This document shows positions 42,437 through 51,984 of a stretch of 64,000 nt of DNA, in pieces. The notes beneath the pieces were generated by a model. That model was given only the letters and a program-made list of their open reading frames with translations. It was not told the origin of the DNA and searched no databases. Source of the stretch: Palsa-870 sp039935415 (GTDB lineage: Bacteria > Chloroflexota > Dormibacteria > Dormibacterales > Dormibacteraceae); the NCBI GenBank assembly GCA_039935415.1, contig JBDTKH010000032.1, positions 1-64,000 of the forward strand, given 5' to 3'. Each line of letters starts with the position of its first letter. Positions within the stretch are counted from its first letter, which is position 1. Both the position numbers and the translations under genes were made by a program.

Positions 42437-43732
42437 TCAGGTGCCTGGCTCCTGGTCGACGGTAATGACCTCGATCCGCCCGCCGACCGACGCGAGCTTG
42501 CCCGGCATGTCCTCGTAACCCCGCTCCACATGCCATGAGTCGCGGAGGGTGCTCTCACCCTCGGCGCACATGGCCGCGATGACGAGTGCCGCGCCCGAGC
42601 GGATGTCGGGGATCGCGACCTCGGTGCCCCTCAGCCGGCATGGGCCGTGGACGACGGCATGGATCCGCCCCTCGACGCTGATGCCCGCCCCCATCTTGGC
42701 CAGCTGCGCGACGTGCTGGAAGCGGTTCTCGTGCACGTATTCGGAGATCACGGTGTCGCCATCGGCCTGTGTCATGAGCGCCATGTACTGCGCCTGTAGG
42801 TCGGTCGGAAAGCCGGGGAACGTCCAGGTCGACATGTCGTTCGGCTTCAGCTTCGTCCGAGCATTCCGCCCGACGCGAAACCATCCCTCCCCCACTTCGA
42901 CGTGCGCGCCGGCCTGCTCGAGCTTGAGCAGCAGGAGGTTCAAGTCTTCCGGCCGGCTGCACTCGAGGCGAAGCTCTCCGCCGGCTGCGGCGACTGCGAT
43001 GGCATACGTACCGGCCTCGAGGTAGTCCGAGATTACGGTGTGGTCGGCGCCGCCAAGCTCGCGCACGCCGTCGACGATCAGGCGCTCGCTGCCGATGCCT
43101 TCGATCTGCGCCCCCATCTTGCCCAGCAGCAGGCAGAGGTCCTGGACGTGGGGTTCGCGCGCCGCGTTGAAGATCTCGGTCCGGCCTTCGGCGAGCACGG
43201 CCGCCAGCAGGATGTTCTCGGTGCCGGTCACAGTCGGCAGGTCGAAGACGATGCGATCGCCGCGCAGCCGCTTTGCGTCGGCCACGATCTCGCTCTCCGT
43301 CTCCGTGATATGGGCGCCCATCTGCCGCAGGCCGCGCAGGTGCTGCTCGACGCGTCGGGCCCCGATGTCGTCGCCGCCAGGCCGGGGCAGGCGGGCGTGC
43401 CCAAACCGGCCCAGGAGCGCACCGAGCAGGACGATCGTCGCCCGCATCCGGCGCCCGAGCTCGTCCGGCACCTCGCTTCGCACCGCGTTTCTCGCGTTGA
43501 GGTGGACTGTGCCCTCCCCGCTGGCGGTCCCGCCAAGGTTGGCGAGGATCTCCCCCATCACCACGCTGTCGGTGACCCGCGGGACGTTGTTGAGCGTCAG
43601 CGGCTCCTTGGTGAGCAATGCCGCGGCCATCTCTGGCAGGCTCGCGTTCTTCGATCCGCTGATGCAGATTCTCCCCGCCAGCTGTGCCCCACCCGTGATC
43701 CGCAGCGCGTGCTGCTGAGCGCCGGGCATCAC
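42437..43732 (-). CDS. murA: UDP-N-acetylglucosamine 1-carboxyvinyltransferase with Asp in place of the catalytic Cys
   Basis: 431 aa; transfers enolpyruvate to UDP-GlcNAc, the first committed step of peptidoglycan synthesis. SGSKNASLPEMAAALLT at the N-terminus, LPTVTGTENILLAAVLAEGRTEI, and FPTDLQAQYMALMTQADG are conserved. In the active-site loop the usual GGCxIGAR reads GGDDIGAR, with D121 at the catalytic Cys position. The same Cys-to-Asp change in Mycobacterium tuberculosis and Chlamydia MurA gives natural fosfomycin resistance while keeping activity. It follows atpC by 12 nt. Confidence 0.96.
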   Translation of the reverse strand: MMPGAQQHALRITGGAQLAGRICISGSKNASLPEMAAALLTKEPLTLNNVPRVTDSVVMGEILANLGGTASGEGTVHLNARNAVRSEVPDELGRRMRATIVLLGALLGRFGHARLPRPGGDDIGARRVEQHLRGLRQMGAHITETESEIVADAKRLRGDRIVFDLPTVTGTENILLAAVLAEGRTEIFNAAREPHVQDLCLLLGKMGAQIEGIGSERLIVDGVRELGGADHTVISDYLEAGTYAIAVAAAGGELRLECSRPEDLNLLLLKLEQAGAHVEVGEGWFRVGRNARTKLKPNDMSTWTFPGFPTDLQAQYMALMTQADGDTVISEYVHENRFQHVAQLAKMGAGISVEGRIHAVVHGPCRLRGTEVAIPDIRSGAALVIAAMCAEGESTLRDSWHVERGYEDMPGKLASVGGRIEVITVDQEPGT

Positions 43733-43744
43733 CAGTGCCGCACT

Positions 43745-44155
43745 CTACCCGCGGCGCATGCGCGCCAGGCGCAGCCGGGCTTCGGCCATCGCGAGCGCCT
43801 GCTGGAACTCGGTCTCTTCCGCCGTGGTGAGCTGGCCGGCGAGCTTTTCCTGGGCGCGCCGCCTCGCCTCCTCCGCGCGTTCGACGGAGATCTCCTCCGC
43901 ATGCTCTGCGACGTCAGCGAGCACCGTGACGCGATCGGGCAGCACCTCGAGGAATCCCCCGCCGACGAAGAGGATCTGCTCCGACCCTCCATACACCTCC
44001 TGGATTCTCAACGGTCCGGGCTTGAGGATCGTCATCAGGGGCGCGTGGCGCGCCAGCACGCCGAGCTCACCATCCGCCCCGTTGGCGATGACGTACTCGA
44101 CCTCCCCCTCGAAGAGGCTGCGCTCGACGCTCACCACCCGCAGCGGATACTTCAA
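43745..44155 (-). CDS. atpC: F0F1 ATP synthase epsilon subunit
   Basis: 136 aa. N-terminal beta-sandwich (VVSVERSLFEGEVEYVIANGADGELGVLARHAPLMTIL) and C-terminal helical hairpin (EEISVERAEEARRRAQEKL ... ALAMAEARLRLARMRRG). Rotor subunit and natural inhibitor. Starts one base before the end of atpD. Confidence 0.95.
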   Translation of the reverse strand: MKYPLRVVSVERSLFEGEVEYVIANGADGELGVLARHAPLMTILKPGPLRIQEVYGGSEQILFVGGGFLEVLPDRVTVLADVAEHAEEISVERAEEARRRAQEKLAGQLTTAEETEFQQALAMAEARLRLARMRRG

Positions 44156-45610
44156 CTACGAGGCTCCTTGCTTCTTCATTGCTTCGCCCTGCGCTCGTGC
44201 CTCGTCGATGGTGCCGACCATGTAGAAGGCCTGCTCGGGCAAGTCGTCGTGCTTGCCCTCGAGAATCTCCGTGAAGCCGCGCACGGTTTCGGCGATGGGC
44301 ACTGACTTGCCCTCGCGCCCGGTGAAGCGCTGCGCGACGTTGAACGGCTGCGACAGGAAGCGCTGGATCTTCCGCGCGCGGTTGACCGCCTGCTTGTCGT
44401 CTTCGGACAGCTCTTCCATGCCGAGGATCGCGATGATGTCCTGCAGGTCCTTGTAGCGCTGCATCGTCTTCTTGACGCCCTGCGCGGCGTCGTAGTGCTC
44501 CTGGCCGACGATCGACGGCTCGACGAAACGGCTCGAAGAGCCGAGCGGGTCGATCGCGGGGTAGATGCCGATCTCGACCAGCGACCGCTCGAGGCGGACT
44601 GTGGCGCCGAGGTGGGCAAACACGGTCTGGATCGCAGGGTCGGTGTAGTCGTCCGCGGGTACATAGACCGCCTGGACCGAGGTGATCGATCCCTTGCTCG
44701 TCGAAGTGATGCGCTCCTGCAGCTCGCCCATCTCGGTCGCCAGCGTGGGCTGGTAACCGACTGCCGAAGGCATGCGGCCCAACAACGCGGAAACCTCTGA
44801 CCCCGCCAGCAGGTAGCGAAAGATGTTGTCGATGAAGAGGAGCGTGTCAGCACCCTCCGCATCGCGGAAGTACTCGGCCATGGTGAGGCCGGTCAGCCCC
44901 ACCCGGGCACGAGCGCCTGGCGGTTCGTTCATCTGGCCGAACACGAGGGCGGTTTGCGGCAGCACGCCCGCGTCCTGCATTTCGTGGTACATGTCGTTGC
45001 CCTCGCGCGTCCGCTCGCCGACGCCTGCGAACACAGATCGGCCCTTGTGCTGGTAGGCGATGTTGCGGATCAGCTCCTGCACGATGACCGTCTTGCCGGT
45101 GCCGGCGCCTCCGAACAGACCGATCTTGGAGCCTTTCGCGAAGGTGCAGATGAGGTCGATGACCTTGATCCCGGTTTCGAGGACCTCGACCTTGGCCTGC
45201 TGCTCGGAAAGCGGCGGAGCAGGTCGGTGGATCGGCCACCGGGTGACGCCGTCCGGTGCGGGTTCGTCGTCGATGGGCGCTCCGATTACGTTGAACATGC
45301 GCCCGAGCGTCTCGACGCCGACAGGGACGGATATCGGTTCGCCGGTAGCCTTTGCGACGTCACCGCGGCGGAACCCGTCGGTGGCGTCCATGGCAATCGT
45401 GCGGACGACGTTGTCGCCGATCGCGCCCTCGACCTCGAGCACGACGGTTCGCCCGTCGCCGGTCTTGACCTCGAGAGCCTCGAACAGCTCGGGCTGCTCA
45501 CCTGGCGGGAACTCGACGTCTACGACCGCGCCGATGACCTGGCTCACGTGGCCGACGTGGCTGTCTGTCTTCTTCGCCTCGGTCTTGCGCGCCGGCTTTG
45601 CTTTTGCCAT
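44156..45610 (-). CDS. atpD: F0F1 ATP synthase beta subunit
   Basis: 484 aa catalytic subunit. P-loop GGAGTGKT at 167-174, catalytic Glu in GERTREGNDMYHE, and DNIFRYLLAGSEVSALLGRMPSAVGYQPTLATEMG. The N-terminus has a 20-residue Lys-rich extension (MAKAKPARKTEAKK) before the beta barrel. Full-length and intact. Confidence 0.97.
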   Translation of the reverse strand: MAKAKPARKTEAKKTDSHVGHVSQVIGAVVDVEFPPGEQPELFEALEVKTGDGRTVVLEVEGAIGDNVVRTIAMDATDGFRRGDVAKATGEPISVPVGVETLGRMFNVIGAPIDDEPAPDGVTRWPIHRPAPPLSEQQAKVEVLETGIKVIDLICTFAKGSKIGLFGGAGTGKTVIVQELIRNIAYQHKGRSVFAGVGERTREGNDMYHEMQDAGVLPQTALVFGQMNEPPGARARVGLTGLTMAEYFRDAEGADTLLFIDNIFRYLLAGSEVSALLGRMPSAVGYQPTLATEMGELQERITSTSKGSITSVQAVYVPADDYTDPAIQTVFAHLGATVRLERSLVEIGIYPAIDPLGSSSRFVEPSIVGQEHYDAAQGVKKTMQRYKDLQDIIAILGMEELSEDDKQAVNRARKIQRFLSQPFNVAQRFTGREGKSVPIAETVRGFTEILEGKHDDLPEQAFYMVGTIDEARAQGEAMKKQGAS

Positions 45611-45614
45611 TCGC

Positions 45615-46493
45615 TTACCCTCCCTCAGACGCCCGCATCGCTTCGGCGCCGCTAACGATCTCCATGAGCTCGGTTGTGATGCCGGCCTGCCGCACCTTGT
45701 TCGCGAAAAGCGTCAGGGCGTCGATCAGGTCGCCGGCGGCATTGGTTGCGTTCTGCATCGCGATCATCTTGGCCGAGTATTCGCTCGCTTTGTTCTCCAG
45801 CACCGCCTGGAAGACCTGCGTCTCCACGTAACGAGGCAGGAGCCCGTCGAGCACCGACTCGGGGTCGGGCTCGTAGATGTAGTCCGCGCGCGGTCCCTCG
45901 CTCTCACCTTCGCGCTGCGGGATCTCGGCTGGGATCAGCACGCGAACCGTCGGCTCCTGGATCATCGTCGACACCCACTTCGCGTAGCAGAGCAACACCG
46001 CATCGACGTTGCCCTTCGTGTACTCCTCGAGGGCGACCGTGATGGCCGGCAGGATCTCCGCGACGGTTGGCCGGTCCGAGATCCCGCTGAGCTCCGCGAT
46101 CACGTCACGCCTGAAGCGGAGCAGGAAGTCGCGACCTTTGCGGCCCACCGTGACGTAGCGCTGGCCCTCGGTGTAGTGCTCGTTCATGTACCTCGTCGCC
46201 GCGCGGATGTTGTTCACGTTGATCGCGCCGCACAACCCCTTGTCCGTCGTGACGAGCACCATGACCGCGCGCTTGCCCTCGCGCCGCACCAGGAAGGGGT
46301 GCTTGTATTCGGTCGCCCGCTCGCCCACGGTCTGAAGCACCTCGATCATCTTGTCCGCGTAAGGCCGAGTGGCCTGCACCGCGGCCTGCGCGCGCCGCAA
46401 CCGAGTCGCGGCAACGACCTGCATCGCCTTGGTGATCTTCTGCGTGTTCCTGATCGAGTCGATGCGCCGGACGATGTCGCGAAATGCAGGCAC
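45615..46493 (-). CDS. atpG: F0F1 ATP synthase gamma subunit
   Basis: 292 aa central rotor. N-terminal RDIVRRIDSIRNTQKITKAMQVVAATRLRRAQ and C-terminal ASEYSAKMIAMQNATNAAGDLIDAL form the coiled-coil shaft; DKGLCGAINVNN is the conserved middle. Separated from atpA by 97 nt that hold a palindromic repeat, the only sizeable gap in the operon. Confidence 0.96.
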   Translation of the reverse strand: MPAFRDIVRRIDSIRNTQKITKAMQVVAATRLRRAQAAVQATRPYADKMIEVLQTVGERATEYKHPFLVRREGKRAVMVLVTTDKGLCGAINVNNIRAATRYMNEHYTEGQRYVTVGRKGRDFLLRFRRDVIAELSGISDRPTVAEILPAITVALEEYTKGNVDAVLLCYAKWVSTMIQEPTVRVLIPAEIPQREGESEGPRADYIYEPDPESVLDGLLPRYVETQVFQAVLENKASEYSAKMIAMQNATNAAGDLIDALTLFANKVRQAGITTELMEIVSGAEAMRASEGG

Positions 46494-46537
46494 TAGCTAA
46501 CTCGCCCGCTAACCGCGCAAGGCACATCCGGTGAAAG

Positions 46538-46578
46538 CCACCCTCCCCGCTTGACGGGGAGGGTGGCGCGAACGCGCC
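46538..46578. repeat. Palindromic repeat element between atpA and atpG
   Basis: Perfect 12-bp hairpin CCACCCTCCCCG / CGGGGAGGGTGG (loop CTTGA), followed immediately by a second hairpin GGCGCG/CGCGCC and CGGGTGGGGA. The same arrangement (C-rich hairpin, GGTGGC, second hairpin, CGGnTGGGGA) is at 56863-56920. It behaves like a REP/RIME-type dispersed element. Confidence 0.7.
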
Positions 46579-46590
46579 GGGTGGGGAAGC

Positions 46591-48195
<1,605 letters not shown>

Positions 48196-48210
48196 TTTCT
48201 TCGCTAGCTC

Positions 48211-48741
48211 CTAGGTGGCCGCCAGGCGGCGGCGCAGCTGCTCCAATCGGGCGGCGACACTTGCATCAACCAGGCGGTCTCCGTACTGAAGCTTCAGCCC
48301 GCCGAGGATGCGCGGATCGACTACTACATCAAGCCGCACTTCCTTGCCCAGGCGGCTCGAGATGTCTTCGGCGACCTGGTGCCGGTCGCTCGTCGAGAGC
48401 TCGACCGCGGTCGTCACGGTGGCCCTGACGCGACCTACGGCCTCATCGGCCAGGCGCTCGAACTCGTCCTGGATCTCCGCCACGTCTCGGACTCGATTCG
48501 ATTCGATCAGGAGCATGGCGAAGTTGGTGGCCTCATCGTCGAAGAGGTGCGGCGCGCCCGACACCAGCGCCATGCGTTGGTCGATCGCGATCGTCGGGTT
48601 GGTCAACACCGCGGCCACCTCTGCGTCTGAGAGCAGCTCGCGAACCTTCTCGAGACGGCGTCCCCAGTCCGCGACCTGGCCCTGCTCCGTGGCCAGCTCG
48701 AACACGGCCCGCGCGTACCGCCTAGCGGCTGCCGTCGCCAC
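48211..48741 (-). CDS. atpH: F0F1 ATP synthase delta subunit
   Basis: 176 aa. ARRYARAVFELATEQGQVADWGRRL at the N-terminus and the OSCP-type C-terminus GRVRATVTTAVELSTSDRH ... VDPRILGGLKLQYGDRLVDASVAARLEQLRRRL. Links the F1 head to subunit b. Its start overlaps the end of atpF by 20 nt. Confidence 0.95.
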   Translation of the reverse strand: MATAAARRYARAVFELATEQGQVADWGRRLEKVRELLSDAEVAAVLTNPTIAIDQRMALVSGAPHLFDDEATNFAMLLIESNRVRDVAEIQDEFERLADEAVGRVRATVTTAVELSTSDRHQVAEDISSRLGKEVRLDVVVDPRILGGLKLQYGDRLVDASVAARLEQLRRRLAAT

Positions 48742-49243
48742 TGGCCACCTCCTCGATCGCGCGCTCGATCAGCCTGCGGTGCCTCGCATCGTCAAGCGAC
48801 TCTCCTATGACTTTCTCGGTTGCCGCAACGACCATGCCCGCGACCTCGCTGCGGACTGAGTGGATCGCCTGGTCGCGCTGCGCCTCGATCTCCTTGCGCG
48901 CCGCTTCCACGGTTCGTTTCGACTCTTCCTCGGCTTTCTGTCGCAGCTCCTGTCGCAGCAGCTCCCCCGACTTCGTCGCTGCCTCGATCACGCCCTGCGC
49001 GGTCTTACGCGCGTCGTTGAGCTTCGTCTCGGCTTCCTCGAGCCGCTCTTCGGCCTCCGCGCGCGCCTTCTCCGCCTCCCTCAACTCCTCGGCGATCGCG
49101 CGCTGGCGCGCCTCGGCGACCTTGACGATCGGCGGGTACACGTAGCGCGCGAGGATGGCAAGCATCACCAGGAACGTGATCGTCTCGACGACCACGGTGC
49201 CGTCGATCTGGATGACGCCCGCCACGCCGGCCAGGTAGTGCAT
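48722..49243 (-). CDS. atpF: F0F1 ATP synthase b subunit
   Basis: 173 aa. One N-terminal TM (VVVETITFLVMLAILARYVYPPIV) followed by a long Glu/Ala/Lys/Arg coiled coil (about 40-150) forming the stator stalk. Starts 6 nt after atpE stop. Confidence 0.94.
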   Translation of the reverse strand: MHYLAGVAGVIQIDGTVVVETITFLVMLAILARYVYPPIVKVAEARQRAIAEELREAEKARAEAEERLEEAETKLNDARKTAQGVIEAATKSGELLRQELRQKAEEESKRTVEAARKEIEAQRDQAIHSVRSEVAGMVVAATEKVIGESLDDARHRRLIERAIEEVASGDGSR

Positions 49244-49249
49244 CGCTGC

Positions 49250-49501
49250 CTACTTCGCCGGGACGTTGGCGAGGAACACAAATCCGAAGGCCAGGTTGAT
49301 GAAGTACATCGCCTCGACGAGTCCCACGATGGTGAAGAGCCAGGGGATCATCCTTCCCTGCGCCTCGGGTTGGCGCGCGACACCGCTGATGAAGGCGTTG
49401 CCGGCCAACCCGTCGCCGACCGCCGCGCCGATGGCGCCCAGCCCGATGGCAAGGCCGAATGCCACCAGCGCGCCAGCGAGAACAAGTCCGTGATCTGTCA
49501 T
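49250..49501 (-). CDS. atpE: F0F1 ATP synthase c subunit
   Basis: 83 aa hairpin of two TMs. Polar loop ARQPEAQGRM; ion-carrying Glu E63 in GLVEAMYFINL. The surrounding residues fit a proton-type rather than sodium-type ring (no paired Gln or Ser/Thr ligands obvious). An SD-like GGAGG precedes the ATG. Confidence 0.97.
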   Translation of the reverse strand: MTDHGLVLAGALVAFGLAIGLGAIGAAVGDGLAGNAFISGVARQPEAQGRMIPWLFTIVGLVEAMYFINLAFGFVFLANVPAK

Positions 49502-49510
49502 GTCTTCCTC

Positions 49511-50317
49511 CTAGTGATGTTCATGTTCGAGACCCTCGCGGGCCGCGCCGAAATAGATGACCGTGAGCAGCATGAAGATGAACGCCTGGATGAACCCGAT
49601 GAAGATGACGTCGAACGACTTCCAGAGAAACAGCAACAACGCGGCGATCACGGTACTTGGAACTGTTCCAAGAGCCGGCAGGTCGATGAACCCGATCTTC
49701 GGAAGTACCAGGGTGCCCAGGCTGGCGATCAGGCCGATCATCACGGCGCCGGCGAAGATGTTCCCGAAGAGCCGGAGCGCCAGGGTCGCCGGCTTGACGA
49801 CCTCCTCGAGGATGTTGAACGGTGTGAAGACCGCGCGGCCCCAAACAGGCAGCTCGAACGGTTTGGTGAACCGGCGCAGATATCCGCGCCAGCCCAGCAC
49901 CCGCACGCTGTACCACTGCACGACGCCGATCACGACCAGGGCCATCGCAAGCGTCTGGTTGAGGTCGGCGTTGGCCCCATGAAGAACCGGGAAGATGGCA
50001 AGCGGGAAGACCTCGATCCAGTTCGCGACAAGGATGTAGAGGAAGAGCGTCAGCGCGAGCGGGACCACGAACAATGCGTCGTCCGAGACGTTGGTCTTGA
50101 TCAGCGAGCGCAACTGGTCATAGCCCCATTCGAACACCGCCTGCACCTTGCTCGGCTCGCCCTCCTTGAGCTTGGAGCGAATCCAGAAGGCGCCGGCGAG
50201 GGTCACCACGATGGCAAGGGCGGTTGAGATGAGGCTGTCGTAGTTGAAGATGCAGAGGGGACCGCAACCCAGGTCGATCGTGGGGTGCGTGCCGATGCTG
50301 GTGTCGGCGCGGATCAC
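49511..50317 (-). CDS. atpB: F0F1 ATP synthase a subunit
   Basis: About 268 aa with five or six TMs; the essential Arg lies in LALRLFGNIFAGAVMIGLI, and the last helix region has WKSFDVIFIGFIQAFIFMLLTVIYFGAA. GTG start at 50317 overlaps the stop of the preceding gene (GTGA); the frame upstream of it is Arg/Gly-rich shadow sequence. Confidence 0.95.
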   Translation of the reverse strand: MIRADTSIGTHPTIDLGCGPLCIFNYDSLISTALAIVVTLAGAFWIRSKLKEGEPSKVQAVFEWGYDQLRSLIKTNVSDDALFVVPLALTLFLYILVANWIEVFPLAIFPVLHGANADLNQTLAMALVVIGVVQWYSVRVLGWRGYLRRFTKPFELPVWGRAVFTPFNILEEVVKPATLALRLFGNIFAGAVMIGLIASLGTLVLPKIGFIDLPALGTVPSTVIAALLLFLWKSFDVIFIGFIQAFIFMLLTVIYFGAAREGLEHEHH

Positions 50318-50652
50318 GCCCGCAAGCCCTGTCGCACGCCGGCTGCCACCATGACCAGCTGCGCGACCCCGATCCCCAGCGGGATCGTCCACGCTGCGCT
50401 GCGAAGCACGAGCGCCGCAACCACCACGATCGAGCTGAACATGACGAGCCGCAGCAGGCTGCCGGCGACGAACGGCGCGCCGCGGCTGAGCAGCGCCTGG
50501 ATCAGGTATCCGTTGAGGGAACCGAGGAGCAATCCCGCCGCGATACCGATTCCGAGAGACAGGTGACCGGATAGCGCAGCCCCTGCCGCGATGGCCGCAG
50601 CCAGCACAGCCGATGCTGTCACCGTCACTTTGAGCACGCCGCCGGACCTCAT
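50314..50652 (-). CDS. atpI: ATP synthase subunit I-like membrane protein
   Basis: 112 aa with four predicted TMs, in the position of atpI between atpZ and atpB. LGIGIAAGLLLGSLNGYLIQALL and LLRLVMFSSIVVVAALVL fit the AtpI-like family, thought to help assemble the c-ring or carry Mg2+. Overlaps atpZ and atpB ends by 4 nt each. Confidence 0.8.
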   Translation of the reverse strand: MRSGGVLKVTVTASAVLAAAIAAGAALSGHLSLGIGIAAGLLLGSLNGYLIQALLSRGAPFVAGSLLRLVMFSSIVVVAALVLRSAAWTIPLGIGVAQLVMVAAGVRQGLRA

Positions 50653-50861
50653 TTCGAGAGCTCCCTCACCTTCAACCAGATGCCGGCGGCGCCGGCCACA
50701 AGACCCACGAACAGTCCGACGAGGACGAACACAGGCGCCGTGTGCAGCGCCTTGTCTAGCGCTACGCCTCCGAGCAGCGGTATGAGCACCGCGGCCGCCA
50801 GGTAGATCCCGATTCCGGCCATGTCTGCCCCTGTGGGGCTTGCGCTCGGGGTGGGCGCCAT
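50649..50861 (-). CDS. atpZ: AtpZ/AtpI-type small membrane protein
   Basis: 70 aa with two TMs (GIYLAAAVLIPLLGGVALDKAL and VFVLVGLFVGLVAGAAGIWL) and the GxxLD motif typical of the F0F1 ATPase gene 1 family. First gene of the ATP synthase block; 14 nt after the WecA-like gene. Confidence 0.85.
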   Translation of the reverse strand: MAPTPSASPTGADMAGIGIYLAAAVLIPLLGGVALDKALHTAPVFVLVGLFVGLVAGAAGIWLKVRELSK

Positions 50862-50874
50862 GCCCCTTCGAATT

Positions 50875-51984
50875 CTATCGGGAACCCTGATCCGCCAGCA
50901 GGCGCCGCAGGAAGGGCGCGGGGATTCGCCAGCCCGTGTGCAGGAGGAGATCGGCGGCGACAGTCGAAACCAGGACCGCGCAGGTGGCGATCACGACCGC
51001 CAGGATGCGGCCGTGTCCGAGCAGCGTCAGGCCGACCGCGCCCATCACGGCGCTGGCGGTGTAGAAGACGAAGCAGGTCTGCCGGGGATCCAGGCCGAAC
51101 GACTGCAGCCGATGGTGAAGGTGGCCGAGGTCGGCACGCGCCACCGACGTTCCCCGGCGCCGGCGCCTCAGGATCGCCCAGGCCGTGTCGGCGATCGGCA
51201 CGGCCAGTGCAAGCACCGGCACGGCGAGCGCGAAGGCCACGGCCACCTTTGCCAGGCCAAGGATCGAGATCACGCCGAGCGCGGTGCCGAGGAAATGCGC
51301 GCCCGAGTCGCCCATGAAGATCCTGGCGGGGTGCCAGTTGAACAGGAGGAAACCTGCGCACGCGCCCGCCAGCGCGCCGCCCAGCTGGACCACCGGGATC
51401 TGCCCCAACCCGCCTGCTGCGAGCATCAGGGTCACGACGACGACGAAGATGACCCCCGCCGCCAGGCCGTCCACGCCGTCCAGGAAGTTGACCGTGTTCT
51501 GCATCCCGAGCAGCCAGAACAGGCTGATCGGGACTGCGAGCAGTCCAAGGTGCACGAGGTGGCCGCCGGGCAGCCCGACGAACGTGATGGTGAAGCCAAA
51601 GCCGACAACGGCAACGACCGCCACGACGACCTGCAGCCCCAGCTTCACGATCGGGCGGACCGTCCACCGATCGTCCGCGATGAGCAGGATCGTGGCGAGC
51701 CCCGACACGATGAGCACTCCCGCGGTCTCCTTGTAGTCAGGCAGGAAGATCAAGACCGCCGCGGCGAAACCGATGTACATCGCCAGCCCGCCGAGCAATG
51801 GGGTCGGCTTGGTGTGGGCATGACGCCCGCCCGGCTCCGCCACCAGGCCCGTCAGCCGCGAGAGCCGGATCATCAATGGCACGGCCAGGGCGCAGATCGC
51901 CGCCGCGACGAGCAGCGGCCACAGGCCGGGCAGCACGTGCTCGCGGAGGTTGAGGAGGGCGTCCCCTCCGAAGAAATCAGTCAA
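50875..51984 (-). CDS. MraY/WecA-family UDP-sugar:undecaprenyl-phosphate transferase
   Basis: About 369 aa, roughly ten or eleven TMs. Motifs: HTKPTPLLGGLA, LIADDRWTVRPIVKL (DD pair), NFLDGVDGLAAG, GDSGAHFLG, and the cytosolic GHLHHRLQ that marks WecA/TagO rather than MraY. Transfers GlcNAc-1-P onto undecaprenyl phosphate to start teichoic acid, arabinogalactan or O-antigen synthesis; the equivalent of the mycobacterial rfe gene in the same position. I place the start at TTG 51984, overlapping the glyA stop; a GTG at 51936 is an alternative. Confidence 0.9.
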   Translation of the reverse strand: MTDFFGGDALLNLREHVLPGLWPLLVAAAICALAVPLMIRLSRLTGLVAEPGGRHAHTKPTPLLGGLAMYIGFAAAVLIFLPDYKETAGVLIVSGLATILLIADDRWTVRPIVKLGLQVVVAVVAVVGFGFTITFVGLPGGHLVHLGLLAVPISLFWLLGMQNTVNFLDGVDGLAAGVIFVVVVTLMLAAGGLGQIPVVQLGGALAGACAGFLLFNWHPARIFMGDSGAHFLGTALGVISILGLAKVAVAFALAVPVLALAVPIADTAWAILRRRRRGTSVARADLGHLHHRLQSFGLDPRQTCFVFYTASAVMGAVGLTLLGHGRILAVVIATCAVLVSTVAADLLLHTGWRIPAPFLRRLLADQGSR

